Shown: positions 1 through 9,051, numbered from the stretch's first letter. The stretch is 64,000 bases of DNA from DASUXY01 sp036377675 (GCA_036377675.1 DASUXY010000026.1:26245-90244), one strand, 5' to 3'. Notes: generated by a model not told the origin, from the letters alone. Made by a program: numbers and translations.

Positions 1-889
1 CAGGTTGTGCACTATAAAACCGCTCTTCATATAAGATATCATGACGAGAAGCTTGATTCCAATCAAGAATAAATCTCGTCTGCATATGATTCACAGCAAG
101 TCCTTCCATTCGCAAATGGGTGTCTCGCCAATAACCAAACTTCCTACTCTTTCCTAAATACTCATCACCGATATTAAATCCACCGATATAGCCAATTTTC
201 CCGTCGACAATGGCTAGTTTACGATGATTTCGGTAATTAATCTTAAAGTTAAGATTTGGAATTTTCGGTGGAAAAAATGCTTCGACATGTACACCTGCAT
301 GTCGCAAATTTCGTATATACTTCCTACTTAACGAACGTGAACCCATATCATCATATAAAACACGAACTTCAATGCCTTCACGCGATTTTTTCTTTAATAC
401 ATCACCAATTCGTTTTCCTAACCGATCATGACGAATGATGTAATATAATAAGTGGATATGGTCTTCTGCATTTTCTAAATCTTGAATTAAATCAGCGAAT
501 TTATCTTTTCCGTCTGTATAAATTTTCACATCATTATCTTGCGTTAAAATAGCATCATTATTTCGTAAATGTAAATAATATAAGTCTTGATACTTCGCTA
601 ACTCACGATGTTTAAATCTCAATTGTCCCTTTTCAATCGCACGCAGCTGTGACTGAACAGCTTTTTTAACACCGAGTCTACTTTTCGTATCCCACGTAAA
701 AATACGTCGATTATTTAACGGTTTACCAAAAATTAAATAAAGTAAAAAACCTAATACTGGGATAAACAACAAAACCATTAACCATGCCCAAGCTGAGCTT
801 GCATTTTTCCGCTCTAAAAAAATGATTGAAAATCCTAATGCAATATTAAAAATGAGAACGAACCCAAAAATATAGGGCATGATTTCCAT
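1..889 (-). CDS. cls: Cardiolipin synthase, 3' end outside window
   Basis: Membrane phospholipase-D-family enzyme that condenses phosphatidylglycerol into cardiolipin. The visible 296 residues start MEIMPYIFGFVLIF, with two N-terminal membrane segments (about residues 5-25 and 35-55, including an ERKNASSAWAWLMVL stretch typical of bacterial Cls), followed by the first PLD domain with the catalytic HRKLAIVDG motif (HxKxxxxD). The gene runs off the left edge, so the second HKD motif is not seen. Start chosen at the ATG preceded by AAGGAG with a 9-base spacer; a second in-frame ATG lies three codons later. Assignment to the Cls family is firm; the exact paralogue (ClsA, YwiE or YwjE type) cannot be decided. 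Confidence 0.9.
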   Translation of the reverse strand, partial: MEIMPYIFGFVLIFNIALGFSIIFLERKNASSAWAWLMVLLFIPVLGFLLYLIFGKPLNNRRIFTWDTKSRLGVKKAVQSQLRAIEKGQLRFKHRELAKYQDLYYLHLRNNDAILTQDNDVKIYTDGKDKFADLIQDLENAEDHIHLLYYIIRHDRLGKRIGDVLKKKSREGIEVRVLYDDMGSRSLSRKYIRNLRHAGVHVEAFFPPKIPNLNFKINYRNHRKLAIVDGKIGYIGGFNIGDEYLGKSRKFGYWRDTHLRMEGLAVNHMQTRFILDWNQASRHDILYEERFYSAQP

Positions 890-1204
890 AGGCTAAATCT
901 CCTTCTCTCTAAGTTTCAGCGACCTACTCATCGTAAATGACATCTCTTATGTCATAGAGCTAGGCTACACGTTCCATCTAATTTATCATAACGTAAAATC
1001 TCCTCCTATGCATAAGTTACGCAAAAGGGCGATACAACCTATTCCATGCTCATGGCTCACCTTATTGTTTGCCATTTGTAAACTTTATCATGCGACATGG
1101 TGATAAAAGAGAAATCAGCACCAACTGATTTTGTTGAGAGTGTGCTCCGCTTGTGATGATTGTACATGGCACTTTTAAGAACGAAGGACATCGTCGAAGC
1201 AAAC
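890..1204. other. Intergenic region, no gene seen
   Basis: 315 bases between the cls start and the megL stop. It contains two small inverted repeats, ATGACAT/ATGTCAT near 939-957 and a TTTATCA/TGGTGATAAA pair near 1084-1108; the second may be a weak terminator for megL. A good Shine-Dalgarno (AGGAGGAG) on the minus strand near 1000 leads only into ATG ATA AAT TAG, so no protein is supported. Confidence 0.4.
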
Positions 1205-2413
1205 TTACGAATGAGATGATTTGACATTTCCTTTGATCGTATCTAAAGCTTGCTCAAGATCTTTCCAAAGATCTTCCCACGCCTCTAATCCAACAGATAG
1301 ACGAATTAATGAATGACGAATACCCATTTCTATCCGAGTTTCTTCGGGAATAACAGCATGCGTCATCGTCGCTGGATGTTCAATCAATGTTTCAGCATCT
1401 CCTAAACTGACGGCAATTTTTATAAATTGCAAATGATTTAACAATTGTTGAGCTTCTTGCTTGCCTCCTTTAATCTCAAAGGCAATAACTCCGCCACCTC
1501 GTGCCATCTGTTTTTGACAAATGTTGTAATCTTCATTTTGCACATCATTTGGATAATAAACGGTTGCGATGTTTGGATGGCCTTTGAGCTTTTCAACGAG
1601 TTTTTCGGCATTGTCACAATGACGATCGACTCGAAGAGGTAATGTTTTTAACCCTCTGAGTAAAAGCCAGGCATCAAACGGAGAAATAGTACCACCGATA
1701 TCCTTTCGTGTCGTCATCGCTACTTCGTCAAGAAAGTCCTTATTACCAGCTACAAGTCCGGCAATGACATCACCGTGTCCACTTATATATTTTGTCGCAC
1801 TATGAATAACAACATCACACCCGAGTTCTAAAGGACGTTGCAAATAAGGAGAACAAAATGTATTATCCACAACAACAGGAATCGCAAACTCTTTTGCTAC
1901 TTCAGCAACCATTTGTAAATCAATGAGTTTCATCGTTGGATTTATAGGGGTTTCGACATAAATACAAGTTGTTTCTGGTCGAATCAATGAACGGATCTCT
2001 TCCTTCGTTCGCATCGCAGAAAAGTCGTGCGTAATCTCGTATTTCTCCTTCATCATCGTCAACAATCCATACGTGCAACCATACAGTCCTTCTGAACATA
2101 ACACATGATCATTTGCTTTTGTCAACGCGAATAAAACGGATGAAATGGCTGCCATACCGGAAGCAAAAGCAAGTCCTCGCTCTCCACCTTCTAATACGGC
2201 AATCCGTTCTTCTAACACTGACACCGTAGGGTTCCCGAGGCGTGAATACATATAGCCATCCTCTTCACCACTAAAACGGCGTTCCCCTTGTTCAGCCGTT
2301 TCAAATGTATACGTCGATGTTTGGAAAATAGGTGTTGAGAGACTTCCGAGCATTTCTTGGGGATCATAACCTTCATGAATAGTAGCCGTCTCTATATTTG
2401 GCTTCTTCGTCAT
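1205..2413 (-). CDS. megL: Methionine gamma-lyase (PLP-dependent)
   Basis: Member of the Cys/Met-metabolism PLP family (402 residues, normal length about 395-400). Degrades L-methionine to methanethiol, 2-oxobutyrate and ammonia; related enzymes also act on cystathionine or homocysteine. The PLP lysine lies in SATKYISGHGD, and YSRLGNPT and ASGMAAI are family motifs. The LYGCTYG segment carries the cysteine in the position that marks methionine gamma-lyases (Cys116 of the Pseudomonas enzyme); cystathionine lyases usually lack it. The start has GGGAGG eight bases upstream. It is transcribed away from the SAM-controlled metY gene, so synthesis and breakdown of sulfur amino acids sit back to back. 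A cystathionine gamma-lyase role is the alternative. Confidence 0.82.
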   Translation of the reverse strand: MTKKPNIETATIHEGYDPQEMLGSLSTPIFQTSTYTFETAEQGERRFSGEEDGYMYSRLGNPTVSVLEERIAVLEGGERGLAFASGMAAISSVLFALTKANDHVLCSEGLYGCTYGLLTMMKEKYEITHDFSAMRTKEEIRSLIRPETTCIYVETPINPTMKLIDLQMVAEVAKEFAIPVVVDNTFCSPYLQRPLELGCDVVIHSATKYISGHGDVIAGLVAGNKDFLDEVAMTTRKDIGGTISPFDAWLLLRGLKTLPLRVDRHCDNAEKLVEKLKGHPNIATVYYPNDVQNEDYNICQKQMARGGGVIAFEIKGGKQEAQQLLNHLQFIKIAVSLGDAETLIEHPATMTHAVIPEETRIEMGIRHSLIRLSVGLEAWEDLWKDLEQALDTIKGNVKSSHS

Positions 2414-2609
2414 CCGAATTCCTCCCTATTTATCTTGTAATGATGTACTCTTATCATACGTGATGGATATTTATTTTGAAAGCAACTTCTAAACATCGTG
2501 TGCTTCGTTACAGACGTAGACAACTTTGAATCTTAACACATTTGGTGTGGGCTACAGCCTGCTTCGTGCATACATGTCAATGATATCGTTACGAATTTTC
2601 CACAATTCC

Positions 2610-2639
2610 TTGACAATTAAAACACTCTATGTATATAAT
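2610..2639 (+). promoter_or_regulatory. Promoter of the S-box leader
   Basis: TTGACA at 2610-2615 and TATAAT at 2634-2639 with an 18-base spacer. Transcription would begin near 2646, about 20 bases before the riboswitch, as in other S-box leaders. Confidence 0.8.
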
Positions 2640-2664
2640 AATCATTAACTTTTAAAAATTGAAT

Positions 2665-2833
2665 CTCTTATCGAGAGTGGCGGAGGGATTAGGCCCGATG
2701 AAGCCCAGCAACCGAAAAGCGATGCATATAGCTTTTAAAGGTGCTACATCCTACAGATTCATCACGATCTGGAAGATAAGGGGAGGAACGCTTGAATGTA
2801 CACCCTCTTCTTATCTTCGGAAGAGGGTTTTCT
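2665..2833 (+). promoter_or_regulatory. SAM (S-box) riboswitch with terminator
   Basis: Class I SAM riboswitch. The aptamer shows the conserved P1 strand CTTATC (2667-2672) pairing with GATAAG (2775-2780), the core GGCGGAGGGATTAGGCCC and GATGAAGCCCAGCAACC. A terminator hairpin ACCCTCTTC (2802-2810) / GAAGAGGGT (2820-2828) with a T-rich tail follows. The antiterminator is visible: GATAAG at 2775-2780 can alternatively pair with CTTATC at 2810-2815. High SAM should stabilise P1 and terminate transcription of the downstream sulfhydrylase gene. Confidence 0.97.
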
Positions 2834-2888
2834 AATTTTCTTCTTTCGTTAGATGAGACGTAGCCATACATTAAAGGAGGAGCTCATA

Positions 2889-4643
2889 TTGTCAAATTTT
2901 AAATTTCCAAAACAAGAAACAGTATTAATTCATGGGGGGCAAGAACCGGACCCGACAACAGGATCACGTGCCGTACCGATTTATCAAACAACATCATATG
3001 TATTTAAAGATACAGAACATGCGCAAAATCTTTTTGGTCTCAAAGAACCAGGTAATATTTACTCACGGATTATGAATCCGACCGTCGATACGTTTGAAAA
3101 GCGAATCGCTCTATTAGAAGATGGGTCTGCAGCAGTAGCGACGTCATCAGGAATGGCGGCAATTACGTTTTCAATCTTGAATGTAGCGGATGCTGGTGAT
3201 GAAATTATTGCCGATAGTAATTTATATGGCGGTACATACAATTTATTCATTCATACCCTCCCTCGATACGGCATTCAAGTAAAACTTGTAGACGGAACGA
3301 ACCCGGAAAATTTTGAAAAGGCGATTACACCGAAAACGAAAGCGATCTTCGCTGAAAGCATTACAAATCCAAGTTTGCACGTCTTTGACGTCGAAGCCGT
3401 AGCCGACATTGCTCACAAACATCACGTCCCACTAATTATCGATAACACATTTAGTCCGTACATGTTTCAACCGCTCAAATGGGGGGCAGATATCGTCGTT
3501 CATTCAGCGACGAAATGGATTGGTGGTCACGGAACAACGATCGGTGGAGTTGTCGTTGATGGCGGCCGTTTCGATTGGAATGACGAACGGTTCCCCGGAT
3601 TCACTGAACCAGATGAAAGTTATCACGGTCTAAAGTATGCTGATTTAGGGCCGCTTGCCTTTGCAACAAAATTGCGCGTCCAACTTCTCCGAGATATTGG
3701 TGCAGCATTAAGTCCACATAGTGCATTTTTACTATTACAAGGACTGGAAACATTACATTTACGCATCGAACGCCATAATGAAAATGCGCAAAAAGTCGCA
3801 GCATTTTTACAAAAACACCCTTCTGTTGACTGGGTAAACTATCCAGGCTTAGAAGATCACCCTTCGCATGAACTCGGTAAAAAGTACTTTACGAATGGAT
3901 TTGGGTCTGTCATTACTTTTGGAATTAAAGGAGGTCGTGAAGCTGGGCAAAAAGTAATCGATCAAGTAAAACTTTGGTCCCACCTTGCCAATGTCGGTGA
4001 TGCGAAATCGCTCATCATTCATCCAGCCTCTACGACCCATCAACAATTAAGTGATGAAGATCTTAAAAAGAGTGGTGTCGCCAAAGAATTAATTCGCTTA
4101 TCCGTAGGAATTGAAACGGTCGAAGATGCCTTAGCTGATTTAGATCAAGCCATCGCAAAAGCAACAAACGATCAACCCATCATTCAACAAACTGATCAAG
4201 ATGCCGTTCAATGGTTACTCCATTCTCCATTTAGTCGTGAAGATGGAAATATTCGCAAAAAAGTGATTGCTGTCATTGGATTGAAAGAAGAAAACGATCC
4301 ATTGTCTGAGCAAATAAAAGGACTACAAGCTCTCGGCTATCAAGTTGCACCGATTAGCGATACAAAGGAACAACTGGTAGGCGAACAAACGTACACAACA
4401 GTCGCTGATCTCCCAGAAGTTGATGCCATCCTCGTCCATGACGAGAAACTTTCGAAGCCATTTATCGACCAAGTAGCGAATGCAAACGGGAATATCGTAT
4501 GGATTGAAAAATCACAGACTGATCATGAAACCCTTGAGCACGCAAAAGCTACTGGTCTAACAGTCGTTACAGATCGTTCCCTTTATAAAGAGGCTAAACA
4601 AGCGAGAAGAAATGCCAGATTCACAGAACACGTACATGTGTAA
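2889..4643 (+). CDS. metY: O-acetylhomoserine sulfhydrylase fused to CoA-binding domain
   Basis: PLP enzyme making homocysteine (or methionine from methanethiol) from O-acetylhomoserine. Residues 1 to about 430 are a full sulfhydrylase: YSRIMNPT, SSGMAAIT, the PLP lysine in SATKWIGGHGT, and the long insertion of this family. Residues from about 450 to the end form a separate Rossmann-like domain (VIAVIGLKEENDP, later IVWIEKSQ and GLTVVTDRS) resembling the YccU/CoA-binding family. Total 584 residues, against about 430 for the usual enzyme. The TTG start is chosen because AAAGGAGG lies eight bases upstream; the upstream ATG at 2853 has no ribosome-binding site. Expression is controlled by the S-box leader. 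A regulatory role of the extra domain is inferred. Confidence 0.9.
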   Translation: MSNFKFPKQETVLIHGGQEPDPTTGSRAVPIYQTTSYVFKDTEHAQNLFGLKEPGNIYSRIMNPTVDTFEKRIALLEDGSAAVATSSGMAAITFSILNVADAGDEIIADSNLYGGTYNLFIHTLPRYGIQVKLVDGTNPENFEKAITPKTKAIFAESITNPSLHVFDVEAVADIAHKHHVPLIIDNTFSPYMFQPLKWGADIVVHSATKWIGGHGTTIGGVVVDGGRFDWNDERFPGFTEPDESYHGLKYADLGPLAFATKLRVQLLRDIGAALSPHSAFLLLQGLETLHLRIERHNENAQKVAAFLQKHPSVDWVNYPGLEDHPSHELGKKYFTNGFGSVITFGIKGGREAGQKVIDQVKLWSHLANVGDAKSLIIHPASTTHQQLSDEDLKKSGVAKELIRLSVGIETVEDALADLDQAIAKATNDQPIIQQTDQDAVQWLLHSPFSREDGNIRKKVIAVIGLKEENDPLSEQIKGLQALGYQVAPISDTKEQLVGEQTYTTVADLPEVDAILVHDEKLSKPFIDQVANANGNIVWIEKSQTDHETLEHAKATGLTVVTDRSLYKEAKQARRNARFTEHVHV

Positions 4644-4688
4644 TAGATGGCTCACAATTTTTAATAGCACCATCGTTACAAACTTTTG

Positions 4689-4726
4689 AAAGCAGCGGAC
4701 GTTTCATTCGTCCGTTGCTTTTTATT
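4689..4726 (+). terminator. Intrinsic terminator of metY
   Basis: Stem AAAGCAGCGGACG / CGTCCGTTGCTTT with a short loop and a following T-rich run. Confidence 0.85.
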
Positions 4727-4891
4727 TACAAAGTAAACAAACACATCTGTACCATCATATTTATTTAAAAAGCCACTTCTCTCTTTTTTAAAAATAACCG
4801 CAAAGGGGAAACATATAAAGAGAATCGTATATAATGGACATGCACCAACCATATATATAAATATAAACTTTCCAACATAGGTGTGGTATAC

Positions 4892-5773
4892 ATGAACAAA
4901 AAAACAGTCATCATCTGTATAAGTCTGCTTCTATCGATTGTCATGTTTGTTATCGTTCAACACCAACAAACGCCTGATCCATTAACCATTGAGCAAGAAG
5001 TAGAGCAGGACATAGAAGATGAGAAGCATACTGAAGAGCGAGACGACGAGGTGGGAGAAAAAGAGGAAGTAGATGATTCACCATTGATGTCGATGCTCAC
5101 AGAAGCTGTTCAGTCAACGATTCATTTTTTCACACAAAAAGAAACGAAGATTGTGGCTATCGGTGATTCGTTAACACAAGGCGTCGGTGATTCAACTGAA
5201 CGAGGAGGGTTTGTTGGCATTTTAGATCGAACGATTAATAGAGAAGAGAAACTCGCCCATTTCGAAAATTATGGGAAAAAGGGCGACCGCACCGATCAAT
5301 TAATTGAAAGACTTGATTCTACCGACATCCAAGCCTCCATTCGTGAAGCAGACATTGTTTTAATTACAATCGGAGCCAATGACATTATGCAAGTCGTTAA
5401 GGAAAATATTACGAATTTGACGTATGAACCATTTAGCGAAGCGCGTAAACTGTATGAAACGAGATTACATTCTCTTTTTAATACTCTTAAAAACATAAAT
5501 AAAGATGCTAATATTTATTTAGTCGGTTTTTATAATCCTTTTGCAAAATATTTTCCACAAATTAAAGAACTCGAAGCGATTGTAACGGATTGGAATGAAA
5601 CGAGCGAACAAGTAACGCAGGAGTTTCATCGCGTAACGTATATCCCAACAGATGACTTATTTAAGGAAACGGATGAGGAATTATTCGCTGAAGATAACTT
5701 TCATCCGAATACCGTTGGCTATCATCGGATTGCTCAACGCGTGTTAGACTACTTAATCGCTGAAGAAAGGTGA
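4892..5773 (+). CDS. ypmR: Membrane-anchored SGNH/GDSL hydrolase (YpmR-like)
   Basis: Predicted lipase/esterase of the SGNH family, 293 residues. One N-terminal membrane segment (TVIICISLLLSIVMFVIV) is followed by a very acidic linker (about residues 38-70) and then the hydrolase domain. Block I is AIGDSLTQGVGD, block II contains the glycine in ENYGKKGDR, block III is TIGANDI, and block V is DNFHPNTVGY with the catalytic Asp and His. The ATG at 4892 is preferred over the GTG at 4883, which overlaps the ribosome-binding site. It overlaps the ribosome-binding region of the next gene, as in the ypmR-ypmS pair of B. subtilis. The substrate is unknown; lipid or peptidoglycan O-acyl groups are guesses. 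Confidence 0.85.
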   Translation: MNKKTVIICISLLLSIVMFVIVQHQQTPDPLTIEQEVEQDIEDEKHTEERDDEVGEKEEVDDSPLMSMLTEAVQSTIHFFTQKETKIVAIGDSLTQGVGDSTERGGFVGILDRTINREEKLAHFENYGKKGDRTDQLIERLDSTDIQASIREADIVLITIGANDIMQVVKENITNLTYEPFSEARKLYETRLHSLFNTLKNINKDANIYLVGFYNPFAKYFPQIKELEAIVTDWNETSEQVTQEFHRVTYIPTDDLFKETDEELFAEDNFHPNTVGYHRIAQRVLDYLIAEER

Positions 5774-5778
5774 ACTGC

Positions 5779-6450
5779 ATGTGGTACAAAAAGGAAAAGT
5801 TAAATTGGCGACGCATGTTTTATACATTGCTCACCTTGAATATTATTATTGTTGGAACGTTAGCAACGTTGTTACTTTGGCCTGTGCAAGATGTCAACAT
5901 CCGAGAGCACGAAGTCATGCAAACAAACGTTAGCTCTGAATTTACAATTCGAACGACGAAGGAAAATTTAAACGATCTTGTTAATGCATACTTAGATAAA
6001 CTTTTAGAAGATACGAAACATCACTATAGCATTTCTTTAGAAGATGATGTCCATTTAATTGGCGAATTACCTGTTTTTTCGAGTACAGTTCCTTTATCTG
6101 TTCACTTCGAACCGATTGTACAAACGAATGGCGACGTTATTTTAAAACAAAAGTCCATCTCTGTAGGATTGTTAGAGTTACCGAATAAAAAAATTTTGGA
6201 ATATATGGACCAGTACTTACCGATGCCTAATTGGGTCATCGTCAATCCTAAAGATGAGGAAATTTATGTAGCTGTTACGAATATGGACATTAAAAGTAAT
6301 TTTGAAGTGAGTGTTGAACATATTGATTTACCAGCCAATTATCTCGCTTTTAAACTACGCATCCCCTATGAAACATTAGGTATTGATCCACCGACTGCCC
6401 TTAGGGACTCTCTTATAAAAAATAAGCTTGCCATGTGGTCGAATCCATGA
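5779..6450 (+). CDS. ypmS: YpmS-like DUF2140 membrane protein
   Basis: 223 residues with one N-terminal membrane segment (about residues 15-37) and an extracytoplasmic domain typical of the YpmS/DUF2140 family (for example SVGLLELPNKKILEYMDQYLPMPNWV split across that region). Function is unknown. The ATG at 5779 is selected because AAAGGTGA lies five bases upstream; a GTG at 5770 would sit inside that site. The gene is five bases behind the ypmR stop, so the two are almost certainly one operon. Its last codons form half of a terminator hairpin. Confidence 0.8.
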   Translation: MWYKKEKLNWRRMFYTLLTLNIIIVGTLATLLLWPVQDVNIREHEVMQTNVSSEFTIRTTKENLNDLVNAYLDKLLEDTKHHYSISLEDDVHLIGELPVFSSTVPLSVHFEPIVQTNGDVILKQKSISVGLLELPNKKILEYMDQYLPMPNWVIVNPKDEEIYVAVTNMDIKSNFEVSVEHIDLPANYLAFKLRIPYETLGIDPPTALRDSLIKNKLAMWSNP

Positions 6451-6466
6451 CAAGCTTATTGTTGTT
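6419..6466. terminator. Bidirectional terminator between ypmS and WYL gene
   Basis: Perfect 10-base arms AATAAGCTTG (6421-6430) and CAAGCTTATT (6451-6460). The minus strand has a TTTTTTAT tail, a good terminator for the convergent WYL gene; the plus tail GTTGTTTT is weaker. The left arm lies inside ypmS. Confidence 0.75.
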
Positions 6467-7447
6467 TTAGCGATACAAATCGATCATTTTCTCTACTTTC
6501 TCTTTCACTTGTTCTACTAAATAATCAGGTGATAAAACTTTTGCCTGATTTCCCCACGTTAAAATCCAATTGACTAATCCATCTGACAGTTTAGCTTTCG
6601 TCGTCAATATAAAGGACGTATCGTCTACTTTCTGTATATTAGCCTCATGTCTAAAGCGATCAAGGACAACGTTTATTAAATCATTGTTGAAACGGATTTT
6701 AATACGAATATCTTTACCTGCAAACATATGAAAGCTATGGTCGACATACTCTTGTAAATGAAATGGTTTAGGAACAAAAGTTTCCTCACTCACTTCGATG
6801 TTGCGAATGCGATCGAGGCGATAATGACGCATTTCATTTGTCTTTTGAAAGTGTCCGATTAAATAATAAAAATCATTTTGCCAAATGAGCGCATAAGGTT
6901 CTACATGATAATACGCCCCATCACGATTAAAAACAAATTCTTTATCGACATTAAATTTACCGTACTGATACGTCAATACTTTTTTCTCAAAAATCGCTTG
7001 ATGCACACGATCAATATTTAATTTGACCCGCTCATAATCCATATTAGCGGATTGACTAAACAAAATCGGACCTGGAAATGTTTTAGCAATCCGTTTGCTC
7101 GTCAACTGTTTTATTTTGCTAATTAAATTCTTCTTCTCATTCGTCGTAATAAAACGAGCTGATAAAATGGCGTCGATCATTAAACGTAGTTGATACGTTT
7201 CAAAAAGTCGTGATTGATGACTATACAATATTTTCCCGTATTTCGTTTTATTGTGAATGATTTCAAATCCAGTCTCATCTAACGTTTGTAAATCACGCTT
7301 AATTGTACGATGATCAAACGTTCGTTCGGGGAAAAAGGGTTGCAGCTTTTTAATTAAGTCTTTGATCCCTAATCCCTCTTGATCATCGGTTTCGTTAAAT
7401 AAGATTTCTTTTATTTTTAATAATCGATAATTATTTTCACGTACCAA
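6467..7447 (-). CDS. HTH-WYL transcriptional regulator
   Basis: 326 residues. The N-terminal part (about 1-70) is a winged-helix DNA-binding domain of the DeoR/HTH_11 kind (LLKIKEILFNET, then DHRTIKRDLQTLDETGFEI). The middle and C-terminal parts form a WYL ligand-sensing domain (EPYALIWQNDFYYLIGHFQ, HYRLDRIRNIEV) and a WCX extension (ILTWGNQAKVLSPDYLV). WYL regulators often bind nucleotides or nucleic acids; the target here is not evident. The TTG codon at 7447 is preferred because GGAGGT lies seven bases ahead; the ATG at 7462 would be inside that site. It stands alone between convergent ypmS and a gene-poor region. Confidence 0.85.
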   Translation of the reverse strand: MVRENNYRLLKIKEILFNETDDQEGLGIKDLIKKLQPFFPERTFDHRTIKRDLQTLDETGFEIIHNKTKYGKILYSHQSRLFETYQLRLMIDAILSARFITTNEKKNLISKIKQLTSKRIAKTFPGPILFSQSANMDYERVKLNIDRVHQAIFEKKVLTYQYGKFNVDKEFVFNRDGAYYHVEPYALIWQNDFYYLIGHFQKTNEMRHYRLDRIRNIEVSEETFVPKPFHLQEYVDHSFHMFAGKDIRIKIRFNNDLINVVLDRFRHEANIQKVDDTSFILTTKAKLSDGLVNWILTWGNQAKVLSPDYLVEQVKEKVEKMIDLYR

Positions 7448-8015
7448 ACTTCCGACCTCCATATGGACAATTCTTTTAAAAACATGAGCGAATGACGAAC
7501 TGCTTCAATTTATCCACTATTATAAATATAAAGGATGGCTTATGTAAAGAAGGCACTACGTTCGACCCCTGTTTGTTAACACTCTTTTTTTGCTTGTTCC
7601 CCCGTATCTGTAAAAAGAAAATAAACGGATTGTTTCTCCATGCGCTTTTCCCTTACAATGGTAGTTTATATAAAGGTTGACTACGAAACTGTTTTCTGAA
7701 AATATATTTATAATAATCTGAATAATATTCCATCACTAACTCTACCGAAAGGTCTATAAATAATCAAGCTCTTTTTGTTCGAACAATCCATACGCGTTGG
7801 ACAACGAGTTGCAACGCTGATGGATGTTCGCGTGTTCCTTTGGCTTCTTGAAAAGTATTTTTATAACTATGCAATCATCTGCTGACTATTTCTTGCTGCT
7901 GCAACAGAGGAATCTTCTTTTCAATCATTTTGTTTCGAAAGGTATGAAATGACTGACGGTAAAGATCATGTCGCTTCATACAAAAATATAACGAGAAAGA
8001 TTTTTCACAAAGAAA
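7448..8015. other. Gene-poor region with possible coding remnant
   Basis: About 570 bases with no credible complete gene. On the minus strand 7764-7877 reads as an uninterrupted, protein-like frame ending TKRA-stop with AKGTREHPSALQLVVQR inside, but it has no start codon with a ribosome-binding site and I do not recognise it; it may be the end of a decayed gene. At 7689-7703 a sequence around TTTTCTGAAAAT matches 12 of 15 positions of the CodY motif, without an adjacent gene to explain it. Confidence 0.3.
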
Positions 8016-8049
8016 AAGGAAAAACACGTTGTAACGTGCTTTTCCTTCA
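8016..8049 (-). terminator. Terminator of the LysM-3D gene
   Basis: On the minus strand the stem AAGGAAAAGCACGTT / AACGTGTTTTTCCTT with a 3-base loop follows the stop codon by about 35 bases; T-rich tail. Confidence 0.75.
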
Positions 8050-8082
8050 TCAGATTTGATCCGGAGATCCAGATCTATAAAT

Positions 8083-8895
8083 CTATTCAACAATAGTGAC
8101 ATTAACTGTACGTACACCCCAATGAACGGCTTCTTTTTTCGTAGGTACGTAAACATCAATTTTATTACCTTTTATAGCACTACCTACATCTGCTGCTGTC
8201 GCATATCCATAACCTTCCACGTGCACTTTTGTGCCTAACGGAATGACTTTCGGATCAACAGCGATCACTTTAGAGTTTGGATTTTTATTTAAATCAACAC
8301 CTGTAGCCGTCACTCCTGTACATCCATCACAGGATGCTGTATAGGCAGTGGCTGAAACTGAAATCGTCTTTCCTTCTGGCGATGGAGTCGGCTCTTTATT
8401 TTCAGTTGCTGTTTTAGAAGCTGTTGATTGTTCATTTGCTTTAGATGTATTTTGTGTCCTCGTTGGTTGTTCGCTCTTTGTTGATTGTTCTTGCACCGCA
8501 GGTTTTTCCAGTTTTTCCTGTTTTTTAGGTGAGCTAGCCCCATTCAGTTCGAGCTCCTGTCCAACGACAATGACATCTGATTGTAAGTTGTTCCATTGTT
8601 TTAAATCGTGTATAGATACATTGACCTCTTTTGCAATTTTAAACAGTGTGTCGCCTTTTTCTACGATATATGGTTTATTGTTATCATTTATGTTTAGTTT
8701 TTGGTTTGGATGAATCGTTGCATCGTTTAAATTGTTTACTTCCATTAGATGATCTACCGTTGTATTATGTTGTTTTGCAATTTTCCAGAGGTTTTCTCCT
8801 TGTTGTACTTCGTATGATTGTGCTGAGACACTTGTTCCAGCAACGCCAGCAATCATAAAACCTGTAGCAATTGTAGCTACTATTTTCTTCATCAT
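8083..8895 (-). CDS. yocH: Secreted LysM-3D cell-wall hydrolase (YocH-like)
   Basis: 270 residues: a signal peptide (MMKKIVATIATGFMIAGVAG, cleavage near AGTSVSAQS), two LysM repeats (about 27-70, YEVQQGENLWKIAKQHNTTV, and 75-118, YIVEKGDTLFKIAKEVNVSI) that bind peptidoglycan, a low-complexity Gln/Thr/Ser/Glu linker, and a C-terminal 3D domain (VIAVDPKVIPLGT, AADVGSAIKGNKIDVY) with the three aspartates of the MltA/RlpA-like barrel. YocH of B. subtilis has this architecture and is activated by WalR; here the upstream region carries many TGTAAT-like half sites. Start with AAGGAGG five bases upstream. Predicted muramidase-type autolysin in the cell wall. Confidence 0.88.
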   Translation of the reverse strand: MMKKIVATIATGFMIAGVAGTSVSAQSYEVQQGENLWKIAKQHNTTVDHLMEVNNLNDATIHPNQKLNINDNNKPYIVEKGDTLFKIAKEVNVSIHDLKQWNNLQSDVIVVGQELELNGASSPKKQEKLEKPAVQEQSTKSEQPTRTQNTSKANEQSTASKTATENKEPTPSPEGKTISVSATAYTASCDGCTGVTATGVDLNKNPNSKVIAVDPKVIPLGTKVHVEGYGYATAADVGSAIKGNKIDVYVPTKKEAVHWGVRTVNVTIVE

Positions 8896-8947
8896 AATTC
8901 CCTCCTTGGATTTCTGACAATGCCTATACTATCACAGTACAAACGTC

Positions 8948-9051
8948 ATTACAGTTACAGGAGGCTTAAAAGTGTATTACAACAATTACTTGAAAGCCCT
9001 TCCTATATTACAATTGTTATTTTTTCATTACAAAAGGACTATAACGTTACA
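8948..9051 (-). promoter_or_regulatory. Cluster of WalR-like half sites
   Basis: Read on the gene strand, TGTAAT or TGTAAC occurs at 8948-8953, 8954-8959, 8976-8981, 9007-9012, 9027-9032 and 9046-9051, six copies in 104 bases upstream of the yocH-like gene. The classical WalR site is two TGTWAH half sites with a 5-base gap; none of these pairs has that exact spacing, so the assignment is tentative. Confidence 0.35.

Noticed and set aside
256..438. 60-codon plus-strand frame inside cls
   Set aside because: It is antisense to a clear cardiolipin synthase and has no ribosome-binding site.
7492..7680. 62-codon plus-strand frame behind the WYL gene
   Set aside because: No ribosome-binding site and a Cys/Phe-rich random-looking sequence.
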